Positions 28,555 to 37,654 of a DNA stretch of 64,000 nucleotides are shown here, one piece after another; the stretch's first letter is position 1; each line of letters opens with the position of its first letter. This stretch comes from Brevibacillus ruminantium (GTDB taxonomy: Bacteria > Bacillota > Bacilli > Brevibacillales > Brevibacillaceae), in contig NZ_CP098755.1 in the NCBI RefSeq assembly GCF_023746555.1, positions 1,082,001-1,146,000 on the forward strand, in the 5' to 3' direction. The notes beneath the pieces are model-generated. The model did not search any database, was not told the DNA's origin, and saw nothing but the letters and a program-made list of their open reading frames with translations. A program made the position numbers and the translations under genes.

Positions 28555-29594
28555 CTACATCAAGTGAAGTATTTGCACCGGTAAAGTGGGAGGGAGACGC
28601 ACTCCTTCTGCTCGACCAGACGCGTTTACCTGTTGAAACGATAGTGCTTACCATCGAAACGGCAGAGGAAGTATGGGCGGCGATCCGTCATTTGCAAGTG
28701 CGCGGAGCTCCGGCCATCGGCATGGCGGCAGCATATGGCCTTTACCTGGGTATACGTCAGCTTGAAGCGGCAGATGCAGGAGCCTTTCGGGAGCTGCTGC
28801 ACCAGCGAGCAGATTACCTGGCGACTGCGCGCCCCACTGCAGTGAATCTGTTCTGGGCGCTGGACCGCGTAAAAGCCCGGATTGACCAAGAAGGCGAAAA
28901 GCCGGTAGATGTCCTGAAAGCGGCAGTTCTGGACGAAGCACTGGCCATCCAGCGCGAGGATGCAGAGGTTTGCCGGACGATCGGGGAGAATTTGCTCACT
29001 CTGCTCAATGACGGCATGGGCATCCTGACGCATTGCAATCCGGGGGCGCTGGCAACGGCAGCCTACGGAACGGCAACCGCCCCTTTTTATCTGGCCAAAG
29101 AACGCGGCTGGAATCTTAAAGTTTACGCCGATGAAACAAGACCGGTGCTGCAGGGAGCAAGACTGACGGCTTATGAGCTGCAGCAGGCGGGCATTGATGT
29201 TACGCTGATTTGCGACAACATGGCTGCCATGGTCATGGCCCAGGGCAAGGTACAGGCGGTCATCGTTGGAACGGACCGCGTAGCGGCAAACGGAGATGTC
29301 GCCAATAAAATCGGCACCTACGGAGTAGCCGTTTTAGCCAAGGCTCACGGGATTCCGTTTTACGTAGCCGCTCCGCTTTCTTCGATTGATCTGGAGACCG
29401 CGACGGGAGCGGAGATTCCGATCGAAGAGCGTCCGGCCGAAGAGATTACACATGGCCTCGGCAAACAGGTAGCGCCGGATGGTATCCAGGTGTACAATCC
29501 TGCCTTTGACGTGACGCCAGCGGCCTATATTACCGCGATTGTAACGGAGACCGGTATTTTCAAACCAGAGGAAATCGGCAAAGCCAAACCATAG
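28551..29594 (+). CDS. mtnA: Methylthioribose-1-phosphate isomerase
   Basis: 347-residue eIF2B-alpha-like isomerase; converts methylthioribose-1-phosphate to the ribulose form. Conserved [28 protein letters not shown] (catalytic Cys) and [20 protein letters not shown] (catalytic Asp) are present. ATGA overlap with mtnK. With mtnWXBD on the other strand the salvage pathway is complete from methylthioribose to the keto acid. A weak hairpin (AGCGCCC / GGGGCGCT, 29610-29630) follows. Confidence 0.97.
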   Translation: MTTSSEVFAPVKWEGDALLLLDQTRLPVETIVLTIETAEEVWAAIRHLQVRGAPAIGMAAAYGLYLGIRQLEAADAGAFRELLHQRADYLATARPTAVNLFWALDRVKARIDQEGEKPVDVLKAAVLDEALAIQREDAEVCRTIGENLLTLLNDGMGILTHCNPGALATAAYGTATAPFYLAKERGWNLKVYADETRPVLQGARLTAYELQQAGIDVTLICDNMAAMVMAQGKVQAVIVGTDRVAANGDVANKIGTYGVAVLAKAHGIPFYVAAPLSSIDLETATGAEIPIEERPAEEITHGLGKQVAPDGIQVYNPAFDVTPAAYITAIVTETGIFKPEEIGKAKP

Positions 29595-29780
29595 GATCTG
29601 TTCGAGAGAGAAGCGCCCTGCACCGGGGCGCTATTTCACTTTCAGCATAGGGAGCTTTTGGTGAACATTTTTCATGTCAAGAGGATTTTATGACAAGGCA
29701 GCGAAGGCCTTACCTGGCTGATAGCTGACAGTTGGTGAAGGCAAGGGCAGCGAGGATGAAGAAAGAGGGGGAAGCGAAGT

Positions 29781-30323
29781 ATGAGGGTCATACCGATGAC
29801 AGAGTATGCCGTTCTGAGACGTCTGGAGCTGACAGATGCAGAGGAGATGTTTTGGCTGACGGATACGAACCGGGCACATTTGCGTCAGTGGCTGCCGTGG
29901 CTGGATCATATCAAAACGGTAGCGGATACGGGGCGCTTTATTTCCGCCACATTGGATCAGGATATGCGCAACCAGGGAACCCACTTTGGCATCTGGTACA
30001 ACGGACGCTTGGCTGGGACTGTGGGGGCACATAACATTGACTGGAATAACCGGAAAACCTCTCTTGGATATTGGCTGGGCGCGCAGTATTCCGGTCACGG
30101 ATTGATGACGGAGGCTGTATCGGCCTATCTCGATCACCTCGTCTTCGGTGTCTGGAATCTGCATAGAGTAACCATCCAGGCAGCGACGGAGAACGCTAAA
30201 AGCAGGGCGATTCCCGAGCGGCTTGGCTTTACTCTGGAGGGAATCATGAGAAGCAATGAGTTTCTCTACGATCATTTTGTGGACCATGCTGTCTACAGCA
30301 TGCTGTCCAACGAATGGCGCTAA
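29781..30323 (+). CDS. GNAT-family N-acetyltransferase (RimJ/RimL type)
   Basis: 180-residue acetyl-CoA-dependent acyltransferase. The fold is seen from LRRLELTDAEEMFWLTDTN (N-terminal RimL-like segment), LGYWLGAQYSGHGLMTEAV (acetyl-CoA pyrophosphate loop, Q/R-x-x-G-x-G/A variant) and the C-terminal NAKSRAIPERLGFTLEGIM. It resembles Bacillus YdaF and other ribosomal-protein-serine acetyltransferases; the substrate is unknown. AGAGGGGG precedes ATG. Monocistronic. Confidence 0.88.
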   Translation: MRVIPMTEYAVLRRLELTDAEEMFWLTDTNRAHLRQWLPWLDHIKTVADTGRFISATLDQDMRNQGTHFGIWYNGRLAGTVGAHNIDWNNRKTSLGYWLGAQYSGHGLMTEAVSAYLDHLVFGVWNLHRVTIQAATENAKSRAIPERLGFTLEGIMRSNEFLYDHFVDHAVYSMLSNEWR

Positions 30324-30341
30324 ATCTCCAATAAGAAAAAC

Positions 30342-30420
30342 TTGGATTGAAAAGAAAATTTGGGTAAACTAAAGCAAGAAGTCTCAGGCTCCGCCAATCG
30401 GAATGGCGGAGCCATGTTTT
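30342..30420 (+). promoter_or_regulatory. Possible weak promoter plus terminator/attenuator hairpin ahead of the ABC exporter
   Basis: A perfect 10-bp stem GGCTCCGCCA / TGGCGGAGCC (30387-30413) followed by ATGTTTTCT lies 41 nt before the exporter genes. A weak promoter (TTGGAT, 17 nt, TAAACT, 30342-30370) could fire into it. Either it simply ends the acetyltransferase transcript, or it attenuates the exporter, as known for bmrCD of Bacillus subtilis. Confidence 0.55.
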
Positions 30421-30460
30421 CTCCAAAGGACGATTATGAAGGAAGAGAGGGACAGACGAC

Positions 30461-32203
30461 GTGAAAATATGGCGACAATTGTCCTGGTTTTTCAGAAAAT
30501 ATTGGAAAAGGTATGCGGTCGGGATTGCTATTCTCTTTCTTATCGATTTGCTTGTACTCTGGCCGCCGCGCCTGATCGGACAAACGGTCGATCAAATCCG
30601 CAACGGCTCCCTCACGATGTCCGCTTTGACTACAACCGTTGTTATCTTGCTCCTGATCGGGCTTGCGCTGTATGCCCTCCGCTATTTCTGGCGCTACCTG
30701 CTGTTTGGCGGCTCCTTGATGCTGGAGCGGTCACTCCGCGAGCGTCTGTTTGGCCATTTGACCATCCTCTCCCCTTCGTTTTACTCACGGCGCCGCTCCG
30801 GTGATCTCATGGCGCTGGCTACCAATGATATCCCTGCTATTGAACAGACAGCCGGAATGGGCGTGCTTACGCTTGTCGATTCCCTGTTTGCGACAGTGCT
30901 GACACTTACCGTGATGATGGTCGCCATCGACTGGAAGCTGACGCTGGCAGCGCTTTTGCCGATGCCGTTTTTGGCGTGGTCAACGGCGTATTACGGCAAG
31001 CTCCTCCACGATCGCTTTTACCTGGCACAAGAGGCATTCGGCGAAATGAACGATCATGTTCAGCAGTCGGTATCCGGCGTCCGTGTGCTGCGAGCCTTCG
31101 TGCAGGAGGAGCAGGATGTAGAATCCTTCCGACGGGTCAGTGAAAAAACCATGGAGCGAAATATCAGCGTTTCCCGGATCGACGCTCTGTTTGAACCGAC
31201 GATCGGGATTATTATCGGCTTCAGCTTTCTCATCGGGCTGGGATACGGCACCTATCTGGTCTTCTCCAGTGCGATTTCTCTCGGCGATCTGGTTGCCTTT
31301 AACCTGTATCTCGGACTGTTGATTTGGCCGATGTTTGCTTTCGGCTGGCTGATGAACATTCTCCAGCGCGGTAGTGCCTCTCTCAAACGGTTGTCCGAAT
31401 TCTTTGCCGAGCAGCCGGAAGTGAAAGAGGAGAAACAAGTGATCGACGCAGTGTCGAGCAGTACGATAGAGGCACGGTCTTTCACCTTCCACTATCCCGG
31501 TTCAGAGAAGGCCGCCCTCTCCGATATCAGCTTCTTGCTTCGGGAAGGAGAGACGCTGGGAATCGTGGGACGGACAGGAAGCGGGAAGTCAACACTGTGC
31601 CGCGCTCTCTTGCATCAGTTTCCGATTCCTCCAGACTCCATGCTTGTAGGCGGCTACCCCCTGGAACAAATATCGCTGTCTGCCCTGCGTGGAAAAATGG
31701 CCTACGTTCCGCAAGAACATCTGCTGTTTTCCCGGACGATTGCGTCCAATGTCGCATTCGGTAAGCCGGACGCAACGAATGAAGAGGTATGGCATGCGCT
31801 TTCTTTGGCCGAGATGAGAGAAGATCTGACTCAGTTCCCTGCCGGTCTTGATACGATGGTGGGAGAAAAAGGCGTCACCCTCTCCGGGGGACAAAAACAG
31901 CGAATCTCGATTGCCCGGGCGCTTCTCATGGAACCAGACATCCTGATTTTGGACGATTGCCTGTCCGCAGTGGATGCCCGGACGGAGGAAAGCATCCTGC
32001 GCCACCTGCGAGAGGAACGGCATGGAAAAACAACGATCATTACTGCCCACCGGCTTTCTGCTGTCCAGCATGCGCAGTTGATTCTGGTGCTGGACGAAGG
32101 TCAAGTGGTGGAGCGAGGAACGCACGACCAGTTAATGGCGGAAAACGGCTGGTATGCGCAGCAGTACCGCCGCCAGCAGATGGAACAAGACGCAGCAGGC
32201 TAG
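30461..32203 (+). CDS. yheI: Heterodimeric ABC exporter subunit with degenerate Walker B (BmrC/YheI type)
   Basis: 580-residue half-transporter: six membrane helices (residues 15-300), then an ATPase with Walker A GRTGSGKSTL, signature LSGGQKQR and Walker B ILILDDCLSAVD. The catalytic Glu after Walker B is Asp here, as known for the BmrC partner. GTG start with AGAGAGGG upstream. It is paired with the next gene, 18 nt away; together they form one drug/lipid exporter with one active and one degenerate ATP site. Confidence 0.9.
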   Translation: MKIWRQLSWFFRKYWKRYAVGIAILFLIDLLVLWPPRLIGQTVDQIRNGSLTMSALTTTVVILLLIGLALYALRYFWRYLLFGGSLMLERSLRERLFGHLTILSPSFYSRRRSGDLMALATNDIPAIEQTAGMGVLTLVDSLFATVLTLTVMMVAIDWKLTLAALLPMPFLAWSTAYYGKLLHDRFYLAQEAFGEMNDHVQQSVSGVRVLRAFVQEEQDVESFRRVSEKTMERNISVSRIDALFEPTIGIIIGFSFLIGLGYGTYLVFSSAISLGDLVAFNLYLGLLIWPMFAFGWLMNILQRGSASLKRLSEFFAEQPEVKEEKQVIDAVSSSTIEARSFTFHYPGSEKAALSDISFLLREGETLGIVGRTGSGKSTLCRALLHQFPIPPDSMLVGGYPLEQISLSALRGKMAYVPQEHLLFSRTIASNVAFGKPDATNEEVWHALSLAEMREDLTQFPAGLDTMVGEKGVTLSGGQKQRISIARALLMEPDILILDDCLSAVDARTEESILRHLREERHGKTTIITAHRLSAVQHAQLILVLDEGQVVERGTHDQLMAENGWYAQQYRRQQMEQDAAG

Positions 32204-32221
32204 AGGGCAGAGAGGGGAAAG

Positions 32222-34324
32222 GTGAAAGGTGAAATGAACGGGCAAAATGTATGGAAGCGACTGGCAGAGTATGCGCTGCCTTTTCGCAAACAGATCGTCG
32301 GGGCTCTGCTTCTGCTCCTGCTCGGAACGGCTGCGGAGCTGGCCGGCCCCTTTTTGGCCAAAGTCATGATTGACAATCATATTCTGGCGATTCATAAAAC
32401 CTGGTATCGCTTTGAACAACAACCGCTTACTGCCGAAGGAAGCGAGCTCGGCGTGCAGCTGGCGGACCGCTATTACATCAGGGAGGACTGGCTGGGCTCT
32501 TTGCCTGCTGACCAGGAGAAAAAGGGCAGCAGGGCCCAGATCGTGACCGAGGGAACGAGCTACTACATGCTGGATCGAGAGCTGACAGAGGAGGGAGAAC
32601 CCCGAATCGAGCCGTTGTCGGCGAGCGAGGGCAGAGATCGGGTGGAGGCGACGCTGGTTCGCTCTGGGCAGGTTATTGACCGGGTCCAGGGAATTCGGTT
32701 GACAGCAGATGAGGTAAAATCTCTGTACAGCAGTGAAATTCCTCCGATACTGCTGCTGGCGGGAGGCTACGCTGCCCTGATTTTGCTCAGTGCTCTTTGC
32801 AATTACATCCAGATCTTAACACTGCAAACAACCGCGCAGCGCATCATTCAGCGCATGCGGATGATTTTGTTTACCCATCTGCAGAAATTGCCGGTCTCCT
32901 ATTTTGACAAGACGCCGGTCGGGCAAATCGTCTCCCGGGTCAGCAATGATACCGAAGCAATCCGGGAGCTGTACGTCAGCGTTCTGGCCACCTTTGTGCA
33001 GAACGGCGTGTACCTCATCGGGATTTTGATCGCTCTGTTTATCCTGCAGCCGCAGCTGGCGCTGTTCTGCTTTCTGAGTGTACCGCTGCTCATAGGTTTG
33101 GTCATTACCTATCGCTATTACAGTTCTCGCTACTATACGATTATCCGCAGCCGGCTGAGCGATCTGAATGCGACGATCAATGAAATGATCCAGAATATGA
33201 CCATCGTTCAGGCGCTTCGCAGGGAGGCTGGCGTCCGGGCAGAATTTGAGAAGGTAAACGAGGAGTATTTCCAGACGCGCATCAAAGAAAACAACCTGGA
33301 GTCGCTTCTGCTCAGACCCGCAGTGGACCTGATCTGGAAGATCGCTTTGACAGTCATCATCTGGTATTTTGGTTCCGCTTCTTTTCACAGCGTCATTTCG
33401 TTTGGAGCGCTGTTTGCCTTCGTCGATTACATCGGTCGTTTTTTTGAGCCGATCAACATGATCATGAACCGTCTCTCCCAGCTGCAACAGGCAGCAATCT
33501 CCTCTCAAAGGGTTTTTGATATTCTGGATACGCCTGCCGAAGAGAAGAGGGACGGGCAGGACATGCAGCGTCCGCGCGGAGAAGTGGTTTTTGAGCATGT
33601 CTCTTTTGCTTATCAAAACGAGCAATACGTGTTGAAGGACGTCTCCTTTACCGCAAAACCTGGCCAGACGGTGGCGTTGGTGGGGCATACGGGTTCAGGC
33701 AAAAGCTCGCTGATGAACCTGCTCCTCGGTTTTTACCCGGTGACTCGAGGGCGCATCCTGATCGATGGCCAGGATATGCGCGAGATGGACACCAGGATGC
33801 TTCGCAAGCATGTCGGCCTGGTGCTGCAGGACCCGTTTCTCTTTACGGGGAGCATCGGTTTTAATATCCGGCTGTACAAGGATGAGATTACCGCTGAGGA
33901 AGTACAGCGGGCAGCCCGTGCAGTGAAGGCAGACGACTTTATTAGCGGGCTGCCCCAAGGCTATGATGAGCCTGTCGTGGAACGGGGAATGACGTTGTCG
34001 GCAGGACAGCGGCAGCTGCTCTCTTTTTCGCGGGCGCTGGCAGCCGATCCGGCGATTCTGATCCTGGACGAAGCGACAGCCAGTATCGACAGTGAAACAG
34101 AATCGTCTATCCAGGAGGCGCTCCACGTTCTTTCCGAGGGACGCACAACCTTTATCATTGCCCACCGCCTTTCGACCATTCAGCATGCTGACCTGATTCT
34201 CGTCCTCTCGCGCGGAGAAGTGGTGGAGAGGGGCACACATGATGAGCTGATGGAGCAAAAAGGACTCTATCAAAAAATGTACCAGCTCCAGCAGAGGCAT
34301 CTTTCTGCTACAGTAGAACAGTAA
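32222..34324 (+). CDS. yheH: Heterodimeric ABC exporter subunit with catalytic Walker B (BmrD/YheH type)
   Basis: 700-residue partner. After the first helix (residues about 18-40) there is a 120-residue charged insertion (about 55-165) before helix 2, the extracellular domain typical of BmrD. The ATPase has Walker A GHTGSGKSSL, a non-canonical signature LSAGQRQ and a complete Walker B ILILDEATASID. The degenerate elements thus complement those of the partner. GTG 32222 or ATG 32234 may be the start. Confidence 0.9.
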   Translation: MKGEMNGQNVWKRLAEYALPFRKQIVGALLLLLLGTAAELAGPFLAKVMIDNHILAIHKTWYRFEQQPLTAEGSELGVQLADRYYIREDWLGSLPADQEKKGSRAQIVTEGTSYYMLDRELTEEGEPRIEPLSASEGRDRVEATLVRSGQVIDRVQGIRLTADEVKSLYSSEIPPILLLAGGYAALILLSALCNYIQILTLQTTAQRIIQRMRMILFTHLQKLPVSYFDKTPVGQIVSRVSNDTEAIRELYVSVLATFVQNGVYLIGILIALFILQPQLALFCFLSVPLLIGLVITYRYYSSRYYTIIRSRLSDLNATINEMIQNMTIVQALRREAGVRAEFEKVNEEYFQTRIKENNLESLLLRPAVDLIWKIALTVIIWYFGSASFHSVISFGALFAFVDYIGRFFEPINMIMNRLSQLQQAAISSQRVFDILDTPAEEKRDGQDMQRPRGEVVFEHVSFAYQNEQYVLKDVSFTAKPGQTVALVGHTGSGKSSLMNLLLGFYPVTRGRILIDGQDMREMDTRMLRKHVGLVLQDPFLFTGSIGFNIRLYKDEITAEEVQRAARAVKADDFISGLPQGYDEPVVERGMTLSAGQRQLLSFSRALAADPAILILDEATASIDSETESSIQEALHVLSEGRTTFIIAHRLSTIQHADLILVLSRGEVVERGTHDELMEQKGLYQKMYQLQQRHLSATVEQ

Positions 34325-34420
34325 TCGATATACCCGTGCACAATAGCGTGCGTTGAAATTTCATGGTTCAATACAAGAGAGAAAGTAAGTTTTTCAGCAG
34401 GAGAGGAGTACACATACATC

Positions 34421-35593
34421 ATGTCTTCTACGCGTTTTACGTTTTGGGTGCTCATATTGGTCGTAGTGATTGCCGGTGCCAGTCAGGGCATGACGATTCC
34501 TCTTTTGGCCGTCATGCTGGAACAGCAAGGGGTTTCATCGGTCTCCAATGGACTGAATGCTGCCGCCTTGTATATCGGTGTATTGCTGATATCGCCCTGG
34601 CTGGAAATCCCACTGCGCCGGATTGGCTACCGCTCGACGATTCTTTGGGGTCTGCTCTTGGTCACGATAGCGACGGTCCTGATCCCGCTTTTCTCCAATT
34701 TGGCCGTCTGGTTTGCCCTGCGGATGCTGATGGGAATCGGTGACTCGAGCCTTCACTACTCCAGCCAAATGTGGGTAACCAAAATTGCTGCTCCCAAGAG
34801 GCGCGGGCGAGACTTATCCATCTACGGACTTGCATACGGGATCGGATTCAGCTTGGGGCCGCTCGGGATCAACCTGCTCCCGCTGGGCTTCTGGGTGCCT
34901 TTCGCTTCATTAACTGTTTTGTATGTAGCCGCCTTTCTCTTGCTGTCGCGGATTCGCAATGAATTTCCGGAAGCGATCCAAAAAGCTCCCGCTGTGAAGC
35001 AGCAGAATCGTTATGCCACTGTCTTTCGTTTGAGCTGGCTGGCGTTAATACCCTCGTTTTTGTACGGATATATGGAAACCTCTTTGAACGGAAGCTTCCC
35101 GGTCTATGCCTTGCGAACTGGCCTTTCCATCGAATGGGTATCTGTTATATTGCCCTCGTTTGTCGTGGGTAGCATCATTTTGCAGATCCCCCTCGGTGCC
35201 TGGAGCGACCGGATTGGTCGAAAGCGGGTCATGTTTGGCTGTGCGCTGGTCGGGGCGATTGCGTTCATGCTGTTCCCGATGAGCGGTGAAAATGTCTGGC
35301 TGATGATGCTTCTGCTGGGCATCGCCGGTGCTGCTGTCGGCTCTTTTTACTCGTTGGGGCTGGCTTTTGCGACCGATATTTTGCCAGCATCGATGGTTCC
35401 TACCGCCGGGATTGTCGCCAGCATGAATTTTGGAGTGGCCAGTATACTCGCCCCCAATGTCAATGGCCTCTTGATGCAGGTGTGGGACCCAAGGAGCATT
35501 TTCTGGCTGATGGGTCTGTTGCTGGTCGGTTTTTCGGTAGCCTGTCTGCTTTTTCGAACGACCAGTACCTCGCGGGAAACAGCAGCAGCATAA
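34421..35593 (+). CDS. Major facilitator superfamily transporter
   Basis: 390-residue, 12-helix transporter. It has the MFS loop 2-3 motif in a reduced form (LEIPLRRIGYRSTI) and the repeated GAWSDRIGRKRVMF in the second half, the classic motif A. Probably a drug or metabolite effluxer; substrate unknown. GGAGAGGAG lies 12 nt before ATG, which is a long spacing. It follows the ABC exporter by 96 nt and may share its transcript. Confidence 0.88.
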   Translation: MSSTRFTFWVLILVVVIAGASQGMTIPLLAVMLEQQGVSSVSNGLNAAALYIGVLLISPWLEIPLRRIGYRSTILWGLLLVTIATVLIPLFSNLAVWFALRMLMGIGDSSLHYSSQMWVTKIAAPKRRGRDLSIYGLAYGIGFSLGPLGINLLPLGFWVPFASLTVLYVAAFLLLSRIRNEFPEAIQKAPAVKQQNRYATVFRLSWLALIPSFLYGYMETSLNGSFPVYALRTGLSIEWVSVILPSFVVGSIILQIPLGAWSDRIGRKRVMFGCALVGAIAFMLFPMSGENVWLMMLLLGIAGAAVGSFYSLGLAFATDILPASMVPTAGIVASMNFGVASILAPNVNGLLMQVWDPRSIFWLMGLLLVGFSVACLLFRTTSTSRETAAA

Positions 35594-35670
35594 TGCTTGT
35601 ATTCGGCATAAGATGGTGAATAAAAGGGGAAGGGTATAGATAAGTCATCTTCCAGAAAGGGGCTTGTCCC

Positions 35671-35808
35671 ATGCTGACACCCTGTATTTTTAAAAGGGGA
35701 ATGATCTGGATTCTGTTTTTTGTCTTCAGCCTGATCATTTTGCCTTTTTTTCAGGAGGAAACACCGTCTGTGCCGACGCCAGCCGTGCAGCAAAATCAAG
35801 ATGAATAG
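35671..35808 (+). CDS. 45-residue single-span membrane peptide
   Basis: Short ORF with AGAAAGGGG 8 nt before ATG. The product starts MLTPCIFKRGM, continues with one strongly hydrophobic helix (WILFFVFSLIILPFF) and ends in an acidic/polar tail (EETPSVPTPAVQQNQDE). A terminator follows 20 nt after the stop. I do not recognise it. It sits 77 nt after the MFS gene and could be a partner or an independent small protein. Confidence 0.65.
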   Translation: MLTPCIFKRGMIWILFFVFSLIILPFFQEETPSVPTPAVQQNQDE

Positions 35809-35828
35809 AAAGTACTGTTCCACACATC

Positions 35829-35863
35829 CCGCCGTTGTCCGAAAGGTACCGGCGGTTTTTTTT
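35829..35863 (+). terminator. Rho-independent terminator
   Basis: CCGCCG / CGGCGG stem followed by eight T, ending the small-peptide transcript. Confidence 0.85.
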
Positions 35864-35866
35864 GCA

Positions 35867-35911
35867 GTGAACCCTTGGCTCCGCCAGAAAAGTGCGGAGC
35901 CAAGGGTTCAC
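35867..35911. repeat. 18-bp perfect inverted repeat at the end of the ABC-F gene
   Basis: GTGAACCCTTGGCTCCGC and its exact complement flank CAGAAAAGT, 2 nt after the ABC-F stop (minus strand). No T-run follows on the minus strand. It may act as an RNA 3'-end stabiliser or a weak terminator. Confidence 0.7.
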
Positions 35912-35913
35912 GG

Positions 35914-37398
35914 TTAGTCTTTCAGTTCCACAATCTTTGTCGCGATATGCTTGCAAAACTCACTGTCATGCTCCACAAACAGGATGGTCGGAGAATGCTC
36001 CAGCAGCAGCTCTTCGATTTGCATCCGGGAAATGACGTCGACAAAATTGAGCGGTTCGTCCCAAACATGCAAATGAACCCGCTCACTGAGGCTTTTCGCG
36101 ATCAGCACCTTTTTCTTCTGACCGCCGCTAAAAGAAGCGATGTCCTTTTCAAATTGCAATCGCGAGAAATCGAGTTTTCGTAAAATCGACTTGAACAGAC
36201 TTTCGTCAATCCCGCTGCTTCTGGCGAATTCCGACAAATCGCCCCGCAAGTGCGAGGTGTCTTGCGAAACGTAGGAAATTTTCAGTTGGCTCCCGCTTCG
36301 AAGCACGCCGGCATAAGGAATGTCCTCGCCGCAAATCAGTTTGAGCAAGCTGGATTTTCCTGAGCCGTTCGGACCGGTGAGCGCAATACGGTCCCCTTGC
36401 TCGATCGCAAAGCTGACGTCGCGGCAAACGATCTTCTCGCCATAGTGAATCGAAACGCGGTCAAGCTCGACTAATTGATGTTTGTGATACGACATCTGCG
36501 TTATTTTCAGGCTTTCCGAGCTTTCGACGTTTTTTAGCAGCTGGGACCTTTCCTCGATTGCGGATTGTTGTCTTTGCTCGATCGACTTGGACCTCTTCAT
36601 CATTTTGGCGGCCTTGTGACCGATGTACCCTTTATCGACCTTGGAGCCGGAGTTGCGGGTGCCGTTTTTGGTTTTTTCCACTTCGTGCGACCAGTTGCTC
36701 GTTCGCTTGGACGCTTCGGACAGCCGCTTGATGTCCTTCCTCAGCTTTTCGTTCTCGGCCATCTCAAAGTTGTCCTGTCGTTGTTTGTTCTCCCACCAGT
36801 CGGAAAAATTTCCTTTTTGGATGTCGATATTGGTCTTGTTGATCGAAAGAATGTGGTCCACGCAGTTGTCGAGAAATGCCCGGTCGTGCGACACCAAAAT
36901 AAAGCCGCTCTTTTCGTTCAAATAATCGCTGACCAGCTTCCGAGCATGCAGGTCCAGATGGTTGGTCGGCTCATCAATGAGCAAAAAACTGTTTTCCTTC
37001 AAAAACAGGGCCGCCAGCAGCACCTTCGTTTGTTCTCCGTTGGACAACGATTCGAACGGTCGGTATAACACGTCCTCCGACACCTTTAGCAGTGAAAGCT
37101 CGCGCAGAAGCTGCCAGTGCTCATAGTCCGGATAGATGTCCGCGACGACGTCGACGGTATTGTTCTCTTTGTGTTCAACGTGGAAGGGGAAATATTCGAA
37201 GCTGACGTTGGCCGAAATCGTTCCGCTGTATTCGTACTTGCCGAGCAGCAGATTGAGAAACGTGGTCTTGCCCCGGCCGTTTCTCCCCGTAAAGCCCAAT
37301 TTCCAGTCGGTATCAAGTTGAAAGCTTACATTCTCAAAGATGTTGTCGTAACTGCCGTCATAGGCAAACGTCAGGTTCGTTACCTTGATCAATGACAT
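35914..37398 (-). CDS. ABC-F ribosomal protection protein, Lsa/VmlR type
   Basis: 494-residue soluble tandem ATPase without membrane domains. NBD1 has GRNGRGKTT, SLSNGEQTK and LLIDEPTNHLD; NBD2 has GPNGSGKSS, SFSGGQKKK and a variant Walker B HVWDEPLNFVD. Between them is a long charged interdomain linker (residues 190-300), the antibiotic-resistance determinant of this family. The opening SLIKVTNLTFAYDGSYDNIF and DTDWKLGFTGRNGRGK match Lsa proteins, which displace lincosamides, streptogramin A and pleuromutilins. Start 37398 has AAGGAGG at 8 nt. A leader-peptide attenuator lies upstream, typical of inducible ABC-F genes. Confidence 0.92.
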   Translation of the reverse strand: MSLIKVTNLTFAYDGSYDNIFENVSFQLDTDWKLGFTGRNGRGKTTFLNLLLGKYEYSGTISANVSFEYFPFHVEHKENNTVDVVADIYPDYEHWQLLRELSLLKVSEDVLYRPFESLSNGEQTKVLLAALFLKENSFLLIDEPTNHLDLHARKLVSDYLNEKSGFILVSHDRAFLDNCVDHILSINKTNIDIQKGNFSDWWENKQRQDNFEMAENEKLRKDIKRLSEASKRTSNWSHEVEKTKNGTRNSGSKVDKGYIGHKAAKMMKRSKSIEQRQQSAIEERSQLLKNVESSESLKITQMSYHKHQLVELDRVSIHYGEKIVCRDVSFAIEQGDRIALTGPNGSGKSSLLKLICGEDIPYAGVLRSGSQLKISYVSQDTSHLRGDLSEFARSSGIDESLFKSILRKLDFSRLQFEKDIASFSGGQKKKVLIAKSLSERVHLHVWDEPLNFVDVISRMQIEELLLEHSPTILFVEHDSEFCKHIATKIVELKD

Positions 37399-37428
37399 GC
37401 CGGTAACCTCCTTTGTCAAAATAAAAAA

Positions 37429-37460
37429 GAGCTACAAGAAAGTTACCTTTCCTGTAGCTC
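37429..37460 (-). terminator. Conditional terminator in the ABC-F leader
   Basis: Minus-strand stem GAGCTACAgGAAAG / CTTTCTTGTAGCTC with loop GTAA, then TTTTTTAT, 30 nt before the ABC-F ribosome binding site. Its 3' half is also complementary to a 15-nt upstream segment, so two folds compete. Confidence 0.9.
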
Positions 37461-37545
37461 AAAAAATACGGCAAATCAAACCCATTGCAGGGGATGAAAA
37501 GGGTATATTTTCTGAGTGAAAAGAATAAGGTAACTTTCTTGCCAT
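37459..37545 (-). CDS. 28-residue leader peptide of the ABC-F gene
   Basis: Short minus-strand ORF MARKLPYSFHSENIPF... ending CRIF-stop; the TGA stop is the first bases of the terminator stem. Its 5' part (codons 2-6, CAAGAAAGTTACCTT at 37541-37527) is exactly complementary to AAGGTAACTTTCTTG inside the terminator, a 15-nt antiterminator helix. A ribosome stalled in the leader by drug would decide which fold forms, as known for VmlR and other ABC-F genes. The ribosome binding site is weak. Confidence 0.75.
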   Translation of the reverse strand: MARKLPYSFHSENIPFSSPAMGLICRIF

Positions 37546-37654
37546 GAAAGAATAAAACAAACACTGTTTATTCTTTAAACGAGGGCAAGAAATATTACAT
37601 TATCCTCTTCATCTCCTATCGTTACGTGTTAGCGGAATTTTAACTTATAGGTCG

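Noticed and set aside
30414..30464. 16-codon frame MFSPKDDYEGREGQTT ending on the GTG of the ABC exporter gene, as a bmrB-like leader
   Set aside because: It starts inside the terminator T-run with no spaced ribosome binding site, and it lies after rather than across the hairpin, so it cannot control it.
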